A DNA stretch of 35,245 nucleotides from Bacteroidales bacterium (lineage in GTDB: Bacteria; Bacteroidota; Bacteroidia; Bacteroidales; WCHB1-69). The stretch's first letter is position 1; the number at the start of each line of letters is the position of its first letter. Below are positions 17,280 through 26,449 of this stretch, one piece after another. The stretch is taken from the NCBI GenBank assembly GCA_012522535.1, contig JAAYKF010000036.1, forward strand, positions 1 to 35,245. The letters run 5' to 3'. A program made the position numbers and the translations under genes. The notes beneath the pieces were generated by a model. It was not told the DNA's origin, did not search any database, and was given only the letters and a program-made list of their open reading frames with translations.

Positions 17280-18755
17280 TTAATCTACATTATCGTGTAA
17301 GAATCTATTTTTCTTAATTTCAACACCGTTGTCATCTTTAGATTCAATGTCGAAACCGAAATCTAGCTCATCTGCGGAGCCAGAACCAATATTGATATTG
17401 ATGCCAGCACGAACAAAGGCAGGTGTGTTTTCATACTCTTCAACTCCAGCTTCTGTTCTAATTTTTGAATTCATTTTTCTAAGTTCACTTAGTTTTTCCA
17501 AATCGCTCATAGGGCTTTCATCTAGATATGGATTTGGAACTTTGTTGGGCTCCTGATTTGTGTCCTTGCTGACTACTTGTTGAACTTGATTTACGGTTTG
17601 CGTACCTCCAAAGTCTAAGTCTGTTCTTGGATTTTGCTGGACAGGACCTCCCATTGGCTCCTGTGGTGCACTCTCCTCAGATTTTACACTCACTGTAAAC
17701 TCATCATTATGTATTTGTTCAACTTCCCCTAAGGTATGTTGTTTAACTCTTGGTTTTGCCTCGGCTGGATTTATGGAGTCAAACCCAGTGGCAATAAGTG
17801 TTATTGAAATACTTTCGCCTAAATCATCGTCAGACGACAGTCCCCAAATAACATTAACATTTTCGCCTGCTGAGTCTGACACATAATCAGTAATTTCGGT
17901 CATTTCGTCCATCGTAACTTCATGTTCTGCTGAGGATGAAATATTTAGAAGTATATCTTTTGCTCCATAAATTTCATTGTCGTTTAGAAGAGGCGAAGTT
18001 AGGGCAGTTTGTATAGCTTCGATGGCTCTATTTTCGCCATTAGCGGTTCCTGCACCCATAATGGCAACTCCACTATCTTTCATAACGGTTTTCACATCTT
18101 CTAAGTCAACATTAACACTACCAACGTAGGTAATTAGCTCGGCTATGCTTTTGGCTGCTGTTGCCAGCACATCATCGGCTTTAGCAAAAGCTTCTGTCAT
18201 TTTCAAGCTTCCGTAATAATCGCGAAGTTTGTCGTTGCAGATAACCAAAAGTGCATCTACTTTATCTTTAATATTTGCAATTCCCTCTTGGGCAAATTGC
18301 AATTTTTTTCTTCCTTCGAAACCAAAAGGTATGGTAACAATTCCCACTGTGAGTATTCCCAATTCGCGAGCCACACTGGCTATAACTGGAGCTGCTCCAG
18401 TGCCAGTACCTCCGCCCATTCCAGCAGTGATGAATACCATTTCAGTATTATTTTCCAACTTCTCTTTTATGGCATCCACACTTTCCAAGGCTGCATCTCT
18501 TCCCACATCGGGAACAGAGCCAGCTCCAAGCCCTCTATTTCCCAAAGGGATTTTTACAGGCACTGGACTTGCATTAAGCGATTGTGCATCGGTGTTGCAC
18601 ACAATAAAATCTACACCCTTAATTCCCTGCCTAAACATGTGGTTTACGGCATTGCTGCCACCTCCACCAACACCAATAACTTTTATTAATGATGACTCGT
18701 TTATGGGTAAATTAAAGTTTAATATATCATCGTTTTGATCAAAATTCATAGTCAT
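17280..18755 (-). CDS. ftsZ: Cell division protein FtsZ
   Basis: This is the tubulin-like GTPase that forms the division ring. It is 491 aa, long because of the spacer between the GTPase domain and the tail, as in other Bacteroidota. VGGGGSNAVNHM (about 29-40) and the GTP-binding GGGTGTG (114-120) are intact. After the T7-like catalytic region comes a Pro/Gln-rich linker (about 340-430) and a conserved C-terminal FtsA-binding peptide ending RFLHDNVD. It is the last gene of the dcw cluster, 108 bases after ftsA. Translation may start at the first Met or at M3, 6 bases later. Confidence 0.97.
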   Translation of the reverse strand: MTMNFDQNDDILNFNLPINESSLIKVIGVGGGGSNAVNHMFRQGIKGVDFIVCNTDAQSLNASPVPVKIPLGNRGLGAGSVPDVGRDAALESVDAIKEKLENNTEMVFITAGMGGGTGTGAAPVIASVARELGILTVGIVTIPFGFEGRKKLQFAQEGIANIKDKVDALLVICNDKLRDYYGSLKMTEAFAKADDVLATAAKSIAELITYVGSVNVDLEDVKTVMKDSGVAIMGAGTANGENRAIEAIQTALTSPLLNDNEIYGAKDILLNISSSAEHEVTMDEMTEITDYVSDSAGENVNVIWGLSSDDDLGESISITLIATGFDSINPAEAKPRVKQHTLGEVEQIHNDEFTVSVKSEESAPQEPMGGPVQQNPRTDLDFGGTQTVNQVQQVVSKDTNQEPNKVPNPYLDESPMSDLEKLSELRKMNSKIRTEAGVEEYENTPAFVRAGININIGSGSADELDFGFDIESKDDNGVEIKKNRFLHDNVD

Positions 18756-18863
18756 TTCACTCCTAATTAAAAATTTTCAATAAAATTATATTATATAACA
18801 ACATAAATTAATGGAAAAAAGATTTACTTTTCAACATCGTTTTGTTAGCTTATTTTTAACACA

Positions 18864-20159
18864 CTACTTATACTCCTCGCCTCTATCGCCAAATAAATTT
18901 TCAAAAATCTTTTTCACTCCCTCTCCTGTTAATTTTCGAGATTTGCCTTCGGTTTTTCTTTTCTTTTTATCGACTTGAGTATTATTTTCCACCTCTTCTG
19001 CATCATCTTCAATCATCAATGCCTGAAGTGCCAAACCTATACTTGTTGAGTAGATTGGTGAATTCAAATCCTGTATTGATTTTTCTGAAATATAATCTGT
19101 TGGGAAACCAATTCTAACACTCATACCTGTGGTAAACTCAGTTAACTCCTTTATATGTTTTATCAGGGCTCCACCACCTGTTAGCACTATTCCTGCTATG
19201 AGCTTATCTTCATATCCACTATTTTTTATTTCCACAGCCACCTGTCCTAAAATTTCCTGAACTCTTGATTGTATGATGCTTGCCAAACTGTGCATGGAGA
19301 TTTCGCGTGGGTTGTGCCCCCTAATACCAGGTATGGTAATAATTTCGTCTTGGCGATTTTGGTTAGACAAGCATGAACCATATTTCACCTTCAATTTTTC
19401 GGCCTGCGACCTAATTATCATACAGCCCTCTTTTATATCTTCGGTGATAATATTTCCTCCAAAGGGAATTACTGCCGTATGACGAACTATATTATCGTGG
19501 ATAACTGCCACATCAGTTGTGCCACCGCCTATATCAACCAAAACAACTCCTGCCTCTTTTTCTTCATCGTCCAAAACTGCATTTGCCGATGCCAAAGGCT
19601 CTAAAATTAGCTCCTTGATGTCGCAATTCACTCTATTTACACATTCATAAATATTTCTAACAGCATTTACATTTCCTGTAATTATATGAAAATTTGCCGC
19701 CAGCTCACTGCCTATCATTCCCACTGGATTGGAGGTAACGGGATTGCTATCGATGAAATATTCTTGTGTTATAACACTCACAATTCTTTCGCCGGGGCGA
19801 GTGTTTATTTTCCACATATTATCTTTGAGCTTTTCAACATCTTCTTTGGAAATTTCTTCTTGATTATTGGACCTTACAATGTTGCCCCTATGTTGCGTAC
19901 TGCGGATATGCTGACCAGCTATCCCAACAACAACTTCGGAAATTTCGACATTGGATTTTATTTCCGACTCTTTTAGGGCTGCTCCAATGGTTGTTACGGC
20001 TTCTTGCAAATTTGCAATCTGACCACGATGAATTCCAGCAGCTTCCGTTTTTGAAAAACCAAGTACCTCTAACTTGCCATCTTTGTTGGACTGACCTACT
20101 ATTACAGCTACCTTGGTGGTACCGATATCTAAACCTACTACAATTTTTGAATCTGACAT
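18864..20159 (-). CDS. ftsA: Cell division protein FtsA
   Basis: This actin-like ATPase tethers FtsZ filaments to the membrane and recruits later divisome proteins. It is 431 aa. The phosphate-1 motif VGLDIGTTKVAVIVG (about 8-22), phosphate-2 VLVDIGGGTTDVAVI and adenosine motif GIVLTGGGALIKHIKEL are all present. A basic C-terminal segment (KKRKTEGKSRK) precedes a short helix, KIFENLFG, that fits the membrane-targeting role. It follows ftsQ with a 7-base gap. Confidence 0.96.
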   Translation of the reverse strand: MSDSKIVVGLDIGTTKVAVIVGQSNKDGKLEVLGFSKTEAAGIHRGQIANLQEAVTTIGAALKESEIKSNVEISEVVVGIAGQHIRSTQHRGNIVRSNNQEEISKEDVEKLKDNMWKINTRPGERIVSVITQEYFIDSNPVTSNPVGMIGSELAANFHIITGNVNAVRNIYECVNRVNCDIKELILEPLASANAVLDDEEKEAGVVLVDIGGGTTDVAVIHDNIVRHTAVIPFGGNIITEDIKEGCMIIRSQAEKLKVKYGSCLSNQNRQDEIITIPGIRGHNPREISMHSLASIIQSRVQEILGQVAVEIKNSGYEDKLIAGIVLTGGGALIKHIKELTEFTTGMSVRIGFPTDYISEKSIQDLNSPIYSTSIGLALQALMIEDDAEEVENNTQVDKKKRKTEGKSRKLTGEGVKKIFENLFGDRGEEYK

Positions 20160-20166
20160 AACTATA

Positions 20167-20961
20167 CTATTTACGTGTACAAACTACTTGATTAATATAT
20201 TTTAAATTTATTGTTTTATATTTATCCCAACCTACCATCTGAAAACCCTGGGTGTATAATGTTTCCAAATTTTGGAATTTTATTTCTAAATTATCAATAT
20301 CGCCCAAAATTATCAACTGCTCGCCTATTAGCGGAATAAGCTCTATCTCCAAATTTTCTGTTACGATAATTTGGTCTATTTGGGCACTCAAAAAAATATT
20401 TTGACGAATGTATGAGGCAAGTTTCCAAACTTTATAAAGTGCCAACTCATGAAAATTCCTGGGACTTTTGAAACTTCTACCACTATAAACGCTGTCAATT
20501 TCTTGATTTATTTCGCCAGAAACGACTATCAAATGCTCAATATCAATATTTGAAAGTGGCATTAATTTACACTCGCTGGTTAAATAATAAGAATCTCCTT
20601 TTTTATTAAAAACCCTTGCTATGGGCTCTTTTTGGTCGATATTAACCTCCACAATTCCGTTTAGTCCCAAAGAGACTTGAGCTTTGTGAATATAAGGATT
20701 GCTTTCCAAAACTTTTCGGATTTTTCCAACTTCGATATCTGAATAAACTGTGTTATTCAAATCGGGATAAATATTTCTTATCTCTCTTTCAATTTCAATT
20801 TCGCTGATAAATTTACTTGCGTCATTGTATGAAATCACAACCTTAACACCCTTGCAATATTGTTTGCCATGAGAGAATATTGTATAGGCAACACCTATGA
20901 GCAAAAGTGCAACAACTATAATTCCAAATATTCTTTTTTTCTTCATATTAAACTGTTTCAA
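20167..20961 (-). CDS. ftsQ: Cell division protein FtsQ
   Basis: This bitopic inner-membrane divisome protein has a short basic cytoplasmic start, one membrane segment (IFGIIVVALLLIGVAYTIF) and then an extracytoplasmic POTRA domain with ISEIEIEREIRNIYP and the KVLESNPYIHKAQVSL pattern. It is 264 aa from ATG 20961, which would overlap murC by 14 bases. M6 (20946, MKKKRIFGI) begins right after the murC stop and is an equally good start. It matches the family weakly in sequence, as usual for FtsQ, but fold pattern and position between murC and ftsA make the call firm. Confidence 0.88.
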   Translation of the reverse strand: MKQFNMKKKRIFGIIVVALLLIGVAYTIFSHGKQYCKGVKVVISYNDASKFISEIEIEREIRNIYPDLNNTVYSDIEVGKIRKVLESNPYIHKAQVSLGLNGIVEVNIDQKEPIARVFNKKGDSYYLTSECKLMPLSNIDIEHLIVVSGEINQEIDSVYSGRSFKSPRNFHELALYKVWKLASYIRQNIFLSAQIDQIIVTENLEIELIPLIGEQLIILGDIDNLEIKFQNLETLYTQGFQMVGWDKYKTINLKYINQVVCTRK

Positions 20962-22300
20962 AATGGTTTTTTAGTTGTGGTACAATTCTATCGATGTTCC
21001 CGGCACCCATAACCACAACTATATCTATGCTTTGTGATTCTAAAACATCAATTATATTTTTAAAATTTGCCATCTCTTTATTCTCTAATTTTACTTTTTT
21101 CAGAAGGTTTGTAGAATTAATTCCATCAATTGGCAACTCTCTTGCTGGATATATATCAAACAGAATCAGCCTATCTGTTTTTCCCAAAACCTCTGCAAAT
21201 TCGTCCATAAAATGTTGAGTACGGCTATATAAATGTGGCTGAAAAATGGTGGTGATTTTTCTGCCGGGGTACTGTTTTCTGATGGACTCTAAAAACGCTT
21301 CTACCTCTGTGGGATGGTGAGCATAATCATCTATTAGAAGTAGATTTTCTGTTTCTAAAATCTTTTCAAATCTACGTTTTACCCCTTTAAAACTTCCTAT
21401 TCCTTTTTTCAAGTCTGCCACCGACAAGCCATCAACCAACGCTACGGCAATACCTGCCACTGCATTTTCGAGGTTGTGCCTGCCCGGAAATGAGAAAATA
21501 AAACTTCCTAAATTCTCTTTTTTGTAATAAATATCGAAATGAAAACTTCCATCTTCTATCCTAATATTTGATGCGAAAACATCAGCTTCTGAACTCTCAA
21601 TGGAATAGCTAACAGCTTGAATATTAGACACTTTCACTTCTAAACCATATTTATATACCAAAGTTCCATTAGGTTTAATTTGAGAGAAAAATTCATGGAA
21701 GGTATCTTTTAGGTTGTTAGCATCATTATAAATATCTAAATGATCGGCTTCCATGGAGGTAACAACGGCTATATCGGGGAAAAGCGTCAAAAATGATTTA
21801 TCATATTCGTCGGCTTCAACCACGAAGGGTGAATTTTTGGATGTGAACAGATAATTTGAATCGAAATTCAATGAAACTCCACCTATGAAAGCATTTACAC
21901 CCTGCTTACTATTGTGATAAACATTTGATATTATGGCAGTTGTGGTTGTTTTTCCATGAGTTCCAGAAATGGCTATGGTTTTATGATTTTTGGTTACTTC
22001 ACCCAAAACCTGCGAGCGTTTGAAAAGGGGTATATTCCTGTTTTTCAGCTCATTAAGTTGTTTGCTATCTTGAGGTATGGCAGGAGTGTAGATAACCATA
22101 TCGATTTTTTCGGGGAGAAGAGAGATATCATCTTCGAAGACCACATCAATTCCTAAGTTTTGAAGGTATTGGGTAATGGGACTCTCTGTTAAATCGTAGC
22201 CCGAAACTTTGGCACCCTGCTCTTTGTAATAGTGAGCCAAAGCACTCATTCCGATGCCTCCAATTCCAAGAAAATAAACCGATGTTATCTTGTTCTCCAT
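20948..22300 (-). CDS. murC: UDP-N-acetylmuramate-L-alanine ligase
   Basis: This cytosolic ATP-dependent Mur ligase adds L-alanine to UDP-MurNAc. From ATG 22300 it is 450 aa, beginning MENKITSVYFLGIGGIGMSALA, the classic MurC N-terminus. The frame is open to an earlier ATG at 22321, but that would overlap murG by 17 bases and add residues with no family match. The ATP P-loop AISGTHGKTTTTAII, VVEADEYDKSFL and DDYAHHPTEVEAF are present, so all three domains are complete. This contrasts with the truncated MurD in the same operon. Confidence 0.95.
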   Translation of the reverse strand: MENKITSVYFLGIGGIGMSALAHYYKEQGAKVSGYDLTESPITQYLQNLGIDVVFEDDISLLPEKIDMVIYTPAIPQDSKQLNELKNRNIPLFKRSQVLGEVTKNHKTIAISGTHGKTTTTAIISNVYHNSKQGVNAFIGGVSLNFDSNYLFTSKNSPFVVEADEYDKSFLTLFPDIAVVTSMEADHLDIYNDANNLKDTFHEFFSQIKPNGTLVYKYGLEVKVSNIQAVSYSIESSEADVFASNIRIEDGSFHFDIYYKKENLGSFIFSFPGRHNLENAVAGIAVALVDGLSVADLKKGIGSFKGVKRRFEKILETENLLLIDDYAHHPTEVEAFLESIRKQYPGRKITTIFQPHLYSRTQHFMDEFAEVLGKTDRLILFDIYPARELPIDGINSTNLLKKVKLENKEMANFKNIIDVLESQSIDIVVVMGAGNIDRIVPQLKNHFETV

Positions 22301-22304
22301 TTCT

Positions 22305-23408
22305 CTACTTTTTGGTTTCAAATATTACGTTTACAATATCATTTAGAGCATCTTTATGAGCAAATTTCAAGATGTTTTCAGAAAGATTTTCAAGCTTTTC
22401 AGCATCATTCAAAGTGTCAATCATCAAATTGGGTAATAGATGAATTGCATCGCTATCTTTCAACATTATTGCAGCATCTTTGTCTGCCAACACCTTAGCA
22501 TTTTTGGTTTGATGGTCGCCCGACACATTAGGTGATGGGACTAAAATTGTTGGTTTTCCGAGGCAAGCCAATTCTGATATTGACAATGCTCCAGCTCTTG
22601 AAACCACCAAATCAGCCACCGAATAAAGGTAATCCATTCTGTCCACAAAGGGCATTATTTTGATATTTTCGCTGGCTTTTGAAGCCAAGTCAAACTCTTT
22701 GTAATATCTTTCGCCAGTTTGCCAAACAAGCTGAACATCAGCCAGTTCAAACTTTTCCAACGAAGCACCCAAGCTTATATTCAAAGTTTTTGCTCCCAAG
22801 CTACCTCCAATAACAGCCACACATTTTTTGTCGGGGTTGAGCTTGAAATATTCGTAAGCCTTTGGATTTTTCATTTCTGTTTTCAATAAATCTGCTCTGA
22901 TGGGATTTCCGGTTAGCACCATTTTTTCTTTGGAGAAATATTTATCTGTTTCTTCATAAGCCACACAAATTTTGTCTGCTTTTTTGGCAAGCATTCTATT
23001 TGTTGCACCGGGGAAGGAGTTTTGTTCTTGCAGAATTGTTGGAATTTTCATCATTGCAGCCATTTTTAGACTGGGACCACTGGCATATCCACCAACACCA
23101 ATTACCGCATTAGGCTTGAATTTTCGTATTACCTTATATGCTTTAATCATGCTCCACAACAACTTGAAGGGGAAAGTTGTATTTCTATAAATATTTTTCA
23201 GATTTACTTTTCTCTGAAAACCAGCCACAGGAAGTCCAACAATATCGTAACCTGCATTGGGGACTCTTTTCATTTCCATTCGTCCTTTGGCACCAATAAA
23301 CAAAATTTCTGCCAAAGGCTCACGCTTTTTAATTCCATTGGCAATAGCTATTGCTGGAAAAATATGTCCACCAGTTCCACCGCCACTAATTATAAATTTA
23401 CTGCTCAT
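22305..23408 (-). CDS. murG: UDP-GlcNAc:lipid I N-acetylglucosaminyltransferase
   Basis: This is a peripheral inner-membrane GT-B glycosyltransferase that turns lipid I into lipid II. It is 367 aa with the N-terminal GGGTGGHIFPA (9-19), a second glycine-rich loop (VIGGSLGAKTLN) and the C-terminal VVSRAGALSISELACLGKP that binds UDP-GlcNAc. It overlaps ftsW by 11 bases, implying translational coupling. Confidence 0.96.
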   Translation of the reverse strand: MSSKFIISGGGTGGHIFPAIAIANGIKKREPLAEILFIGAKGRMEMKRVPNAGYDIVGLPVAGFQRKVNLKNIYRNTTFPFKLLWSMIKAYKVIRKFKPNAVIGVGGYASGPSLKMAAMMKIPTILQEQNSFPGATNRMLAKKADKICVAYEETDKYFSKEKMVLTGNPIRADLLKTEMKNPKAYEYFKLNPDKKCVAVIGGSLGAKTLNISLGASLEKFELADVQLVWQTGERYYKEFDLASKASENIKIMPFVDRMDYLYSVADLVVSRAGALSISELACLGKPTILVPSPNVSGDHQTKNAKVLADKDAAIMLKDSDAIHLLPNLMIDTLNDAEKLENLSENILKFAHKDALNDIVNVIFETKK

Positions 23409-24603
23409 CTTCGTCCTCCTTTTTGATATTTGTTTTTCTGTTTTCTGTCCTTCTTACCTGATTTTCACTATGTTCCTCTTCGTTTTCAATCTCTTTGCTC
23501 ACGCTAAGTAGAATCCCAAAGGAGATACTAGTAAACCAAAACGATGAACCTCCCATACTCACCAAGGGCAAGGGCTGACCCGTTACCGGACCCAAACCAA
23601 CTGCCACTGCCATATTTATCATTGCTTGTAACACTATAATAAATGTAATTCCTATGGCAATATAGGCTCCAAAAGAGCCGGGAGCCCGAATGGCAATCCT
23701 AATGCCACGGTAGAGAAGAACCATATATAAAACCAAGATTAGCACTCCGCCAATGGGACCATATTCTTCCACTATAATTGCAAAAATGAAATCGGAATAG
23801 GGGTGTGGAAGGAAATTTCTTTGGGTACTTTTTCCGGGACCTTTACCCAATGGATATCCGCTGGCAATGGCTATTTTAGACTGCTCTTTTTGATAGTTTT
23901 TCTCTACATTTTCAGTATCGCTGTGATTTACAACACGATTTACCCATGTGGCAACCCTTGACGATTTTGACACATTCATCAAAACAACAGATACCGTGAA
24001 CATCAACAAAACCGTCAGCCCTGCGAGTTTGAGCATATGCTTAATTTTCACCTGACTAACAAAAAACATCACTGCCCAGGTGGCAATCATAAGTATTGCG
24101 GTGGAGAGGTTTGCTGGGAAAATTAAAAGAATAACAATTGCCAAAACTATTGCCACTGGCAATATCCCTTTTTTGAAATCGTCTAATATATCTTGATTTT
24201 TACGCAAATAAAAGGCTAAATAGACTATGCTTACAATTTTGGCTATATCCGAGGGTTGAATTGTGAGTTTTAAGATGGGTATCATCACCCATCTACTGGC
24301 TTCGTTGTAGGATGAGCCAGAGAAAATTGTATAAACAAGTAGCGGTATAACTGCATACATGGCTAATTTTGAAAAACGCCCATAAAAGGTGTAATTCACC
24401 AGATGTGACAGATACATCAGCAATAGACCAAAAATCATATAGCTAAAATGGCGAAGAAAATAATACTCTGTATTTCCTGCCTGCTTGCTATATGCCAATG
24501 CTCCTGTTGAGCTATAAACAGCTAACATAGAGATAAAAGAGAGTAGCAAAACTACTATCCAAATGGCTTTATCTCCCTTGACCTTATTTAACAATTTTGC
24601 CAT
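23398..24603 (-). CDS. ftsW: Septal peptidoglycan polymerase FtsW (SEDS family)
   Basis: This is a polytopic membrane glycosyltransferase that works with FtsI. It is 401 aa with about ten hydrophobic segments and the SEDS signature GYPLGKGPGKSTQRN, then LPHPYSDFIFAIIVEEYG, and the late loop GQPLPLVSMGGSS. The cytoplasmic tail is unusually charged (about the last 35 residues: SENQVRRTENRKTNIKKEDE). It lies 6 bases after the murD remnant. Confidence 0.95.
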   Translation of the reverse strand: MAKLLNKVKGDKAIWIVVLLLSFISMLAVYSSTGALAYSKQAGNTEYYFLRHFSYMIFGLLLMYLSHLVNYTFYGRFSKLAMYAVIPLLVYTIFSGSSYNEASRWVMIPILKLTIQPSDIAKIVSIVYLAFYLRKNQDILDDFKKGILPVAIVLAIVILLIFPANLSTAILMIATWAVMFFVSQVKIKHMLKLAGLTVLLMFTVSVVLMNVSKSSRVATWVNRVVNHSDTENVEKNYQKEQSKIAIASGYPLGKGPGKSTQRNFLPHPYSDFIFAIIVEEYGPIGGVLILVLYMVLLYRGIRIAIRAPGSFGAYIAIGITFIIVLQAMINMAVAVGLGPVTGQPLPLVSMGGSSFWFTSISFGILLSVSKEIENEEEHSENQVRRTENRKTNIKKEDEDEQ

Positions 24604-24609
24604 AATTTT

Positions 24610-25158
24610 TTATAATTCCGTTATTTCTGCCTTAAAGGCGTTGCCTCTATCTTCATAATTTTCGAACAAATCGAAGCTGGGATTTGCTGGCGACAACAGA
24701 ACCACATCTCCTTTTTGAGCCGAATAATATGCCTTTGTTACTGCATCAGACATATTATCAGTTTCTATAATTGTGGGTATAACCCCTTTGAAAGAGCGAA
24801 TTAGGTTTTCATTGTCCACACCCAAGCAAATCAACATTTTCACTTTTTGCTGAACCAGCTCCATAAGCGAAGAGTAGTCGTTGCCTTTGTCAACACCACC
24901 TGCAATCCAAATAATGGGCTTGTTGATGGAGCCAAGGGCATACCAAGTTGAATTTACTTTTGCCGACTTAGAATCGTCAATAAAGTCAACTCCACGAATG
25001 GTTGTTACATGTTCTAATTTGTGCTCAACGCCTTCGAATCCTGCAAAACTCTCACGAATATTAGCCTTTCGAACATCCTCCAATCTGGTTTGAATTGATG
25101 CTGCCATGCTACTTTGTCTGTACTGTTTCCCCTGAAGTGCTAAATTTTCGATTGTCAT
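24610..25158 (-). CDS. murD: MurD remnant: C-terminal ligase domain only, probably non-functional
   Basis: MurD adds D-glutamate to UDP-MurNAc-L-Ala and is normally about 440 aa in three domains. Here the frame is 182 aa and starts at a Met (MTIENLALQGKQ) that sits well inside full-length MurD. The UDP-binding and ATPase domains, including the P-loop, are missing, and only 37 bases separate it from mraY, so nothing is hidden upstream. Conserved C-terminal motifs are also altered: HR-LE reads HKLE (46-49), NDSKATN reads DDSKSAK (61-67, losing the usual Thr and Asn), and SPACASFD reads SPANPSFD (156-163). GGVDKG (87-92) and NYEDRGNAF (167-175) remain. This looks like deletion followed by decay, or reuse of the lone domain. 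A full-length MurD must exist elsewhere if standard peptidoglycan is made. Assembly deletion alone would not explain the motif changes. Confidence 0.8.
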   Translation of the reverse strand: MTIENLALQGKQYRQSSMAASIQTRLEDVRKANIRESFAGFEGVEHKLEHVTTIRGVDFIDDSKSAKVNSTWYALGSINKPIIWIAGGVDKGNDYSSLMELVQQKVKMLICLGVDNENLIRSFKGVIPTIIETDNMSDAVTKAYYSAQKGDVVLLSPANPSFDLFENYEDRGNAFKAEITEL

Positions 25159-25195
25159 TTTTATATATTTTTTGTTTTGTTACTCTGTTTATTTC

Positions 25196-26446
25196 TTATC
25201 TAACTTTCAATGTTATTACTGTAAAAACAGCCAACATTATTCCTATAATCATAAATCGCATCACTATTTTCGACTCGTGATATCCTTTTTTCTGATAGTG
25301 GTGATGAAGTGGCGACATAAGGAATATTCTGCGTCCTTCGCCATATTTTTTCTTGGTGAATTTAAACCAGCTAACCTGTAATATTACCGAAATTGATTCT
25401 GCCAAAAATATTCCACACAATATGGGAATTAGCAGCTCTTTGCGGATAATTATGGCAAAAACTGCAATTATTCCACCTAAGGTAAGGCTTCCCGTATCTC
25501 CCATAAAAACTTGTGCCGGAAAAGTGTTGTACCACAAAAAGCCAATGGTGGCACCCACAAAGGCACTTATAAATATTGCCAGCTCGCCCAGCATTGGTAT
25601 ATACATGATATTCAGGTAGTTGGCAAAAACAATATTACCCGAAACATATGCCAAAACTCCCAATGTGGCTCCAATTATGGCAGAAGTTCCCGTTGCCAAG
25701 CCATCAATTCCATCGGTGAGATTGGCTCCATTGGAAACAGCCGTAATTATAAAAATCACAATGGGTATGAAGATTAAGAACCCCCATTTTTGATAATCAT
25801 CACCCAAAAATTTTAATACTGCCGAATAGTCTAACTCATTGTTTTTTAAAAATGGTATTGTGGTCTTAGTTGACCTAACAGACTCATATTTAGGCAAGTC
25901 GGGATTTGTTTTGCTATCAAATCTAAACATTTCATTGGCTTCAACATGGCTATCCATGGTAACCTTTTCTTTTATCACAATATCGGGATGGAAGAACATT
26001 ACCGAGCCAACAACTATTCCCAAAGCCACCTGTCCAACAACCTTAAATTTGCCACTCAAACCTTTTTTGTCTTTTTTGAATGACTTGATATAATCATCAA
26101 TAAACCCAAGAATACCCAACCAAATGGTGGTGAATATCATAAGTTGGATATAAATATTTGTCAAATTGGCGAACAATAATACTGGAACTAATATTGCTAA
26201 AATTATGATTAAGCCACCCATTGTTGGAGTGCCCTCTTTTTTCATCTGCCCTTCTAATCCCAAATCGCGGATAGACTCCCCTACCTGCTTGAGTTTCAGA
26301 TAATTGATAATCCTTTTCCCAGTTATCATTGATATAAAAAGCGATGTAATTACAGCAGCTGCTGCACGGAAAGAGATATATTGGAACAAGCCCGATCCGG
26401 GGAAGCTATAAGCACTGTCTAACCAATCAAATAGGTGATAAAGCAT
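25196..26446 (-). CDS. mraY: Phospho-MurNAc-pentapeptide translocase MraY
   Basis: This integral membrane enzyme joins UDP-MurNAc-pentapeptide to undecaprenyl phosphate, giving lipid I. It is 416 aa, longer than the E. coli enzyme because of a periplasmic insert (around 175-220, common in Bacteroidota). Signatures are [45 protein letters not shown] and [11 protein letters not shown]. About ten membrane helices are apparent. It lies 3 bases after murE. Immediately downstream is the truncated murD. Confidence 0.97.
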   Translation of the reverse strand: MLYHLFDWLDSAYSFPGSGLFQYISFRAAAAVITSLFISMITGKRIINYLKLKQVGESIRDLGLEGQMKKEGTPTMGGLIIILAILVPVLLFANLTNIYIQLMIFTTIWLGILGFIDDYIKSFKKDKKGLSGKFKVVGQVALGIVVGSVMFFHPDIVIKEKVTMDSHVEANEMFRFDSKTNPDLPKYESVRSTKTTIPFLKNNELDYSAVLKFLGDDYQKWGFLIFIPIVIFIITAVSNGANLTDGIDGLATGTSAIIGATLGVLAYVSGNIVFANYLNIMYIPMLGELAIFISAFVGATIGFLWYNTFPAQVFMGDTGSLTLGGIIAVFAIIIRKELLIPILCGIFLAESISVILQVSWFKFTKKKYGEGRRIFLMSPLHHHYQKKGYHESKIVMRFMIIGIMLAVFTVITLKVR

Positions 26447-26449
26447 AAT

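Noticed and set aside
22301-22321. Earlier murC start (MKPKSRE...)
   Set aside because: It overlaps murG by 17 bases and adds seven residues with no counterpart. MENKITSVYFLGIGGIGMS at 22300 is the normal start and follows the murG stop.
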